Positions 49,965-54,681 of a DNA stretch of 54,681 bases are shown here, piece after piece (position 1 is the stretch's first letter; every line of letters begins with the position of its first letter). The position numbers and the translations under genes were made by a program. The DNA is from an uncultured Synergistaceae bacterium (lineage in GTDB: Bacteria; Synergistota; Synergistia; Synergistales; Aminiphilaceae). Below the pieces are notes generated by a model. The model was not told where the DNA came from, searched no databases, and saw nothing but the letters and a program-made list of their open reading frames with translations. The DNA lies in NCBI GenBank assembly GCA_937868015.1, contig CALMLW010000071.1, forward strand, positions 1-54,681. Reading direction: 5' to 3'.

Positions 49965-50395
49965 CGTCGATCCCTCCCCTTGGTCGACCCTTTTCTCCTC
50001 CGAATGGCCCCCTAGGGCCCAAAACCAAAAACGGGGCACACCCCCCGGGAAGCCCCTATCTTTCGGCGCCATAATAGCATAAATCTTTCAAAAAAGCGAA
50101 GCCTTCCCGGGAATATTTTTGCCTTCCCCTGAAACCATCTCTTTTGCCCAGTCCTCGGGCGAGCTTTTTCGGCCTTGAGCCAACGGGAAAAGGTCTTGGC
50201 CAACCTTTTGGGAAATCTCGGCCCGAACCGTCCTTCGACCGTCACAAAAACTTCTTGTAAACCGGACTAGTATGGTATGCTGGAAGGGACGGGAGTGTAC
50301 CGTATCCAAAAGAGGAGCTTCGGGCGCCTCACCCCCGGGAAGGGCGTCGACCCGGATCTCCGAGCTTCAAACATTTTGCAAGGAGGTTTTCTGTC
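49965..50395 (+). promoter_or_regulatory. Long upstream region of the aminotransferase gene
   Basis: 431 bases without a recognised gene. TATGCT near 50276 with TTGTAA 15 bases upstream, or TTCTTG at 18, could be the promoter, leaving a leader of about 110 bases that ends in AAGGAGG. An A/T-rich block at about 50080-50100 may belong to a minus-strand promoter. Confidence 0.35.
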
Positions 50396-51604
50396 ATGAG
50401 CGAGCTTTGGAACACCCTGTTCAGCGATGCGGCCCTGAGCATTCGCCCCTCTCCCATCCGGGAGATGCTGCACATGGTCCGTCGCCCGGGCATGATTTCT
50501 TTTGCCGGAGGCATGCCCGACCCCGAGATCTTCCCGGTGGAGAACTTTGCCGCGTCGGCGGAAATACTCCGCACCCAAGGTAAGGACGTGCTGCAGTACG
50601 GCACCACCGAGGGGTATCCCCCCCTCAAAGAATTCCTGCGCCAGTGGACGGCCCCTCGTATGGGGCGCCAGGTGGAAGACAACGAGATCCTCATCACTGC
50701 CGGATCTTCCCAGGTGGTGGATCTGCTGAGCTCCGCCCTCTTGAACCGAGGAGATTGCGTCATCATCGAGGAACCCACGTTCCTGGGAACCATGCTCAAC
50801 ATGTACAACCACGGAGCTGACTTCATCTGCATCCCCTGCGATGCGGGGGGCATGCGCGTCGACCTGCTTCCGGAAAAGATCGAAGAGGCCCGACGCCAGG
50901 GAAAGAAAATCAAGTTCATCTACACCATCGTCAACTTCCACAACCCCCTGGGATGCACCATGTCCCTGGAACGCCGCAAGGCGCTGTTGGAAGTGGCCCA
51001 CCGCTACCGGATCCCCGTGCTGGAAGACGACCCCTACGGGTATGTCCGATTCGACGGAGAGGATCTCCCCTCCCTGTTCTCGATGGATAAAGAGAACATG
51101 GTGGTTTACGCGGGAAGCTTCTCTAAGATCCTCGCCCCGGGTACCCGAGTGGGGTGGTGCACCGGACCGGCGGAAATCCTGCGCAAGATGGCCATTTTTA
51201 AGCAGGGAGTGGACGTGTGCGCCAGCGTCGTGGCCCAGGCCGTGGTCTACGAGTACTGTCGCCGGGGCCATTTGGACAGTTTCCTCCCCAAGATCATCGC
51301 CCACTACCGAAAAAAACGCGACGACATGGAGGCCGCCTTCCGTCGCCATCTCCCCATGGAAGAAGTCAGCCCCTGGGTCACCCCCGAGGGAGGATTTTTC
51401 TACTGGCTGGAAACGCCCCGTATCGAAGCCCGGCCCCTCTTCGAAAAGGCCATTGAGAGGTGCGTGGCCTTTGTGCTGGGCGAAGCGTTCTATCCTAAGG
51501 GCGGAGGCACTCACAATTTTCGCATGTGCTACACCTTCGCCTCGTCAGAACAGACCGAGGAAGGGTGTAAGCGCCTCGGAGAAGCCATGCGGTCCATGTT
51601 GTAG
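50396..51604 (+). CDS. PLP-dependent aminotransferase, class I (2-aminoadipate aminotransferase-like)
   Basis: A 402 aa fold-type-I enzyme. SFAGGMPDPEIFPVE, LQYGTTEGYPPLKEFL, NFHNPLGCTMSLERR (a variant of NPTG), LEDDPYGYVRFDGEDLP and YAGSFSKILAPGTRVGW with the PLP lysine (Lys244) are all visible. It resembles archaeal/thermophile LysN and aromatic or multi-substrate aminotransferases lacking the GntR domain. It would turn amino acids into 2-oxoacids, feeding an enzyme such as KorABCD. The ATG follows AAGGAGG. Confidence 0.92.
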   Translation: MSELWNTLFSDAALSIRPSPIREMLHMVRRPGMISFAGGMPDPEIFPVENFAASAEILRTQGKDVLQYGTTEGYPPLKEFLRQWTAPRMGRQVEDNEILITAGSSQVVDLLSSALLNRGDCVIIEEPTFLGTMLNMYNHGADFICIPCDAGGMRVDLLPEKIEEARRQGKKIKFIYTIVNFHNPLGCTMSLERRKALLEVAHRYRIPVLEDDPYGYVRFDGEDLPSLFSMDKENMVVYAGSFSKILAPGTRVGWCTGPAEILRKMAIFKQGVDVCASVVAQAVVYEYCRRGHLDSFLPKIIAHYRKKRDDMEAAFRRHLPMEEVSPWVTPEGGFFYWLETPRIEARPLFEKAIERCVAFVLGEAFYPKGGGTHNFRMCYTFASSEQTEEGCKRLGEAMRSML

Positions 51605-51634
51605 GGCCGCCCCAGAAAGGAGAGTCATCTTACC

Positions 51635-53116
51635 GTGAAATCAGTGCCTTGGACGAATCAACGGAGCGGCGAAGCCTGCGCCGTATTGCTCTTCGAGGGG
51701 GAGCTCTGCCACTCCTCCTCCTTGGGTTCCATGGCTTCATCCTTCCAGCGCCAGTGCGAGATGGGAAAATTTTCCGGGAAAAAAGATCAGATGCTGCGAC
51801 TCTTTTTCCCCGACAGCCAGTTCTCCCAGCTTTTCGCTGTGGGCATGGGCCCCCGGGACAAAGCCACACCAGAGACGTGGCGCCGGGCGGCGGCAGAAGC
51901 AGTTAGGGGAGCCCGAAGGGCGGAGGTACGAGAGTTGGTGCTCTTGGCCCCCCAGGCCCAAGAGCCCCTGGTGGCCCAAGCCTTGGCCGAAGGGGCCCTT
52001 TTGGCCAATGACCCGACGCGGACCTACCAGACGGCTAAAAAGGACAAAGAATCCTCCGTAGACTCCCCCGCCGAGAAAAACGGCACCGACCCTCTGGAAA
52101 CGATCCTCCTCGCCGACGGCCACGCGGAAGGGCTGGGGCGGGGGACGGTGTTGGCCGAGAGCCAGATCTTCACCCGCGCCCTCGCCAACGAGCCGGGCAA
52201 CGTGATCAATCCTCAGACTCTGGCGGAGAGGGCCCAGGCTCTGGCCCAGGAGGAAGGGTTGACCTGTGAGGTCTGGGACGAGGCCCAAATCCAGCAAAAG
52301 GGGCTGGAGGCCCTATGGTCCGTGGGCAAGGGGTCAGCCACTCCGCCCCGTCTGATCCACCTGTCCTACGTCCCCAAGGAAGGGAAACCTCGCAAAAAGA
52401 TCGCCCTGGTGGGCAAGGGGCTCACCTTCGACAGCGGGGGACTCTCCCTGAAACCCGCTGACAGCATGCGCACCATGAAAGGGGATAAAAGCGGAGCCTG
52501 CGCCGTCTTGGGCGCCCTACGGGGTATCGCCCGCCTAAAACCAGACATCGAAGTTCACGCCTTCATCGGGGCGGCGGAGAATATGCCCGACGGCAAGTCC
52601 TACCGGCCTGACGACATCCTCCGTACCTACAAGGGAAAGACCATTGAAGTCGATAACACCGACGCCGAGGGACGGATTACCCTGGCGGACACGCTAGCTC
52701 TGGCCTCGGAGATCGCGCCGGACGCCATGGTGGACATCGCCACCCTCACCGGCGCGTGCGGCGTGGCCCTCGGCGACTACACGGCGGGGCTCTTCTCCTC
52801 GGATGATCGCTTGGCGGAAGCCCTTCAGATCGCCAGTCGCGAGACCGGGGAACGGGTCTGGCGCCTGCCGCTGGACGACGAGATGCTCAAGAAGAAGATA
52901 AAGTCCTCTGTGGCGGACCTGCTGAACTCCGGAGGACGCCAGGGGGGAGCCATCACCGCCGCCATGTTCCTGCAAGAGTTTGTGCCCCCCGAGATCTCCT
53001 GGGCCCACATCGACATCGCCGCTGTGGATTTCTACAAAGAGCCCTTCGGGTACTATCCCAAAGGAGCTTCGGGCTTCGGTACGCGGCTTCTGCTCTCCTA
53101 TCTGCTGGCCCAGTAG
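51635..53116 (+). CDS. pepA: Leucyl aminopeptidase, M17 family
   Basis: A 493 aa dinuclear-metal aminopeptidase. The C-terminal catalytic domain has LVGKGLTFDSGGLSLKPADS, MKGDKSGACAVLGAL, the signature NTDAEGRITLADTLALA and IATLTGACGVALGD. The metal-ligand and catalytic Lys/Arg positions are intact. The N-terminal domain (about 1-170) is divergent. GTG 51635 follows GGAGAG. It lies 30 bases after the aminotransferase, so peptide trimming and transamination may share a transcript. Confidence 0.93.
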   Translation: MKSVPWTNQRSGEACAVLLFEGELCHSSSLGSMASSFQRQCEMGKFSGKKDQMLRLFFPDSQFSQLFAVGMGPRDKATPETWRRAAAEAVRGARRAEVRELVLLAPQAQEPLVAQALAEGALLANDPTRTYQTAKKDKESSVDSPAEKNGTDPLETILLADGHAEGLGRGTVLAESQIFTRALANEPGNVINPQTLAERAQALAQEEGLTCEVWDEAQIQQKGLEALWSVGKGSATPPRLIHLSYVPKEGKPRKKIALVGKGLTFDSGGLSLKPADSMRTMKGDKSGACAVLGALRGIARLKPDIEVHAFIGAAENMPDGKSYRPDDILRTYKGKTIEVDNTDAEGRITLADTLALASEIAPDAMVDIATLTGACGVALGDYTAGLFSSDDRLAEALQIASRETGERVWRLPLDDEMLKKKIKSSVADLLNSGGRQGGAITAAMFLQEFVPPEISWAHIDIAAVDFYKEPFGYYPKGASGFGTRLLLSYLLAQ

Positions 53117-53130
53117 GAACCAAAGCTCCC

Positions 53131-54507
53131 ATGGCCGATCCCATCGCCGCCCTGGCCACGGCCCCGGGAGAAGGGGGTATCGCCATCGTCCGCCTCTCTG
53201 GGGATGGCGTTCGCCACATGACTTCCCTGAGATTTTCCCCCGCCGGTCAAACTCCGGCGGGGGAAATCCCCCCGCGCCGCATGGCCTACGGAGCCTTTCT
53301 CGACAAAGAAGGGACCGTGTTGGATCGCATCCTGTGGGTGTGGTTCGCCGCTCCCCGGAGCTACACGGGAGAAGAAGTGGTGGAACTCCATTGCCATGGG
53401 GGGTATCTGGGAGCCCAGCGCCTGCTCTTAGAGGTCCTGGACCTGGGATGTCGTCCCGCCGCTCCGGGGGAGTTCACCCAGCGGGCCTTTCTCAATGGCC
53501 GCCTGGACCTGGCCCAGGCAGAAGGGGTGTTGGGACTCATCCGGGCGCGGAACGACGAGGCGCTTCACGCCGCCCAGCGGGCTTTGGGGGGAGGCTGGGG
53601 ATGGGCTCTCCTTCCCCTCCGAGGAGAGCTTCTGGGAATGGCGGCGACGGTACAAGCTTCTCTGGATTTTCCCGACGAAGACCTCCCTCCTTGGGAACGG
53701 GAAGACTTGGTCGGGCGCCTCAAAAAAATTCGAGAAAGGCTCCAGGAGGCCCAACGTCAGGCCCGATCGGGGGCGTTGCTTTCCACCGGGTGGCGAGTGG
53801 CCCTGGTGGGGCGCCCTAACGTGGGAAAATCCTCCCTGCTCAACGCCCTGTTGCAACAATCCCGAGCCATTGTCACCGCCCTGCCGGGCACCACTCGGGA
53901 CGTGGTGGAAGAGGTGCTATCCTACCGAGGAGTGCCCTTTCGCCTCCTCGATACGGCGGGGATTCGACCCGCCCAGGACCCCGCCGAGCGGGAGGGAGTG
54001 GCCCGGGCCCTTCATGCCGCCGAAGAAGCCGATCTACGCCTTTGGGTACTGGATGCCAGCGAGCCCCTTCTGCCGGAGGATTGGGAACTGGGAAAAAGCC
54101 TCCGAGAGAAGGGACGCCTCCTGGCGGTGCGAAACAAGAGTGACCTTCCCGAACGCTGGGACGAAGGCGCCCTCATCTCCCTCCTAGGCCTCGAAGCACC
54201 GGTGATCACCATCTCCGCCCAACAGGAGCGAGGCATCACGGCCTTGAAAGATCTCCTTTGGCACATGGCCGTGGGGAAAGATTCCTTGGAGGGAGCTCTA
54301 CACGCCTCGGCGAGGCAATGCCAGGAGCTCCGCCAGGCCGAGCTCGCGGTGGCCCGGGCCGAGGAAGCCCTGGACCCCGGATATGGAGAAGACCTCTTGG
54401 CCCAGGGCCTTCAAGAAGCCCTTCAGGCCCTGGATCGTCTCCTGGGCTTCACGTGGGACGACGCCCTGCTGAACGAGATCTTCTCCCGCTTCTGTGTGGG
54501 TAAATAA
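53131..54507 (+). CDS. mnmE: tRNA uridine-5-carboxymethylaminomethyl modification GTPase MnmE
   Basis: A 458 aa GTPase acting with MnmG on wobble uridine 34. The N-terminal folate-binding domain has DPIAALATAPGEGGIAIVRL and EEVVELHCHGG. The G domain has GRPNVGKSSLLNAL (G1), PGTTRD (G2), LLDTAGIR (G3) and NKSDL (G4). The C-terminus ends FCVGK, with the cysteine implicated in modification. The start lies 14 bases after pepA with only a weak ribosome binding site. Confidence 0.96.
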   Translation: MADPIAALATAPGEGGIAIVRLSGDGVRHMTSLRFSPAGQTPAGEIPPRRMAYGAFLDKEGTVLDRILWVWFAAPRSYTGEEVVELHCHGGYLGAQRLLLEVLDLGCRPAAPGEFTQRAFLNGRLDLAQAEGVLGLIRARNDEALHAAQRALGGGWGWALLPLRGELLGMAATVQASLDFPDEDLPPWEREDLVGRLKKIRERLQEAQRQARSGALLSTGWRVALVGRPNVGKSSLLNALLQQSRAIVTALPGTTRDVVEEVLSYRGVPFRLLDTAGIRPAQDPAEREGVARALHAAEEADLRLWVLDASEPLLPEDWELGKSLREKGRLLAVRNKSDLPERWDEGALISLLGLEAPVITISAQQERGITALKDLLWHMAVGKDSLEGALHASARQCQELRQAELAVARAEEALDPGYGEDLLAQGLQEALQALDRLLGFTWDDALLNEIFSRFCVGK

Positions 54508-54681
54508 CCCCATCGCGGACACTCCTCCCGTCGGATAGCAAGAAGCCTCGCCCCCCGCTTTAGTTTTAAGTCCCCTCGCCAGAGGGCCCCGGGCGAGGAG
54601 GCTTGATAGAAGGCTTAGGCCCCAAGGGAGGGCCTCGACCCTTTAGGGGCCATGGGCGATGCCTTGTTTTGGTGACGAAAA
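54508..54681. other. Structured non-coding tail of the window
   Basis: CCTCGCCC (54546-54553) and GGGCGAGG (54591-54598) enclose a smaller CCCTC/GAGGG hairpin, and GGCCCC/GGGGCC flanks a further loop near 54617-54650. No gene or T-rich terminator is seen before the window ends. Confidence 0.4.

Overview
The window is 54.7 kb of GC-rich bacterial chromosome. It is almost entirely housekeeping and metabolic genes, most of them on the minus strand up to about 48 kb. There is no sign of phage, insertion sequences or CRISPR. The gene content suggests an anaerobic, amino-acid-using diderm, probably of the phylum Synergistota. This is an inference from the combination of 2-oxoacid:ferredoxin oxidoreductase, multi-subunit amino-acid oxidase, alanine exporter, M20 and leucine peptidases, PilQ secretin (an outer membrane) and Asp23. 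No rRNA gene is present to prove it.

Layout. 1-6.8 kb (minus): efp - asp23 - small membrane protein - nusB - xseA - mtnA - ahcY - mtaD, a probable long operon ending in recycling of SAM by-products. 7.0-11.5 kb (minus): pilMNOPQ type IV pilus assembly genes with overlapping stop/start codons. 11.8-14.9 kb (minus): rpsB-tsf-pyrH-frr. 15-17.3 kb: a CsoR-family repressor (plus) facing SRP RNA, two tRNA-Ser genes, tadA and speD (minus). 17.3-21.3 kb (minus): a three-gene thiol/membrane cassette, a secreted small protein, and rlmD. 21.7-22.2 kb (plus): alaE behind a structured leader. 22.3-25.1 kb (minus): korDABC. 25.4-28.8 kb (minus): a four-gene HcnABC/sarcosine-oxidase-like dehydrogenase. 28.9-32.7 kb: tsaB, a Na/phosphate cotransporter, bioY with a BirA-like operator, and tRNA-Gly. 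33-36 kb (minus): truD and a metal ABC transporter (permease and ATPase). 36.3-42 kb: citX, a MocR-type regulator lacking its PLP lysine, a HAD phosphatase, citC and an acyl-CoA ligase. 42-44.5 kb (minus): M20 hydrolase and a degenerate CbiA-like protein. 44.6-48.3 kb: asnS (plus), then a hidden selenoprotein gene, an RluA-family synthase and a YhaM-like nuclease (minus). 49-54.5 kb (plus): NUDIX hydrolase, aminotransferase, pepA and mnmE.

The most interesting find is at 45987-46289 (minus). A 100-codon HesB/IscA-like gene is interrupted by an in-frame UGA at codon 35, the position matching the first cluster-binding cysteine of IscA. The UGA is followed after 11 nt by a 9-bp GC hairpin with a five-base loop, the arrangement of a bacterial SECIS element. 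The gene has its own near-consensus promoter (TTGCCA-17-TATAAT) wrapped around the perfect dyad TATACCC-N5-GGGTATA, which resembles CsoR-family operators. A CsoR-family protein with intact Cys-His-Cys ligands is encoded at 14977-15303. This suggests, but does not prove, a selenocysteine-containing Fe-S/thiol protein controlled by copper or sulfur stress. Ordinary gene calling would miss it.

Other notable points are a pseudoknot-capable alaE leader, the MocR Lys-to-Gln change, the CbiA-like protein without recognisable P-loop lysine or glutaminase cysteine, and citC/citX present without citDEF.
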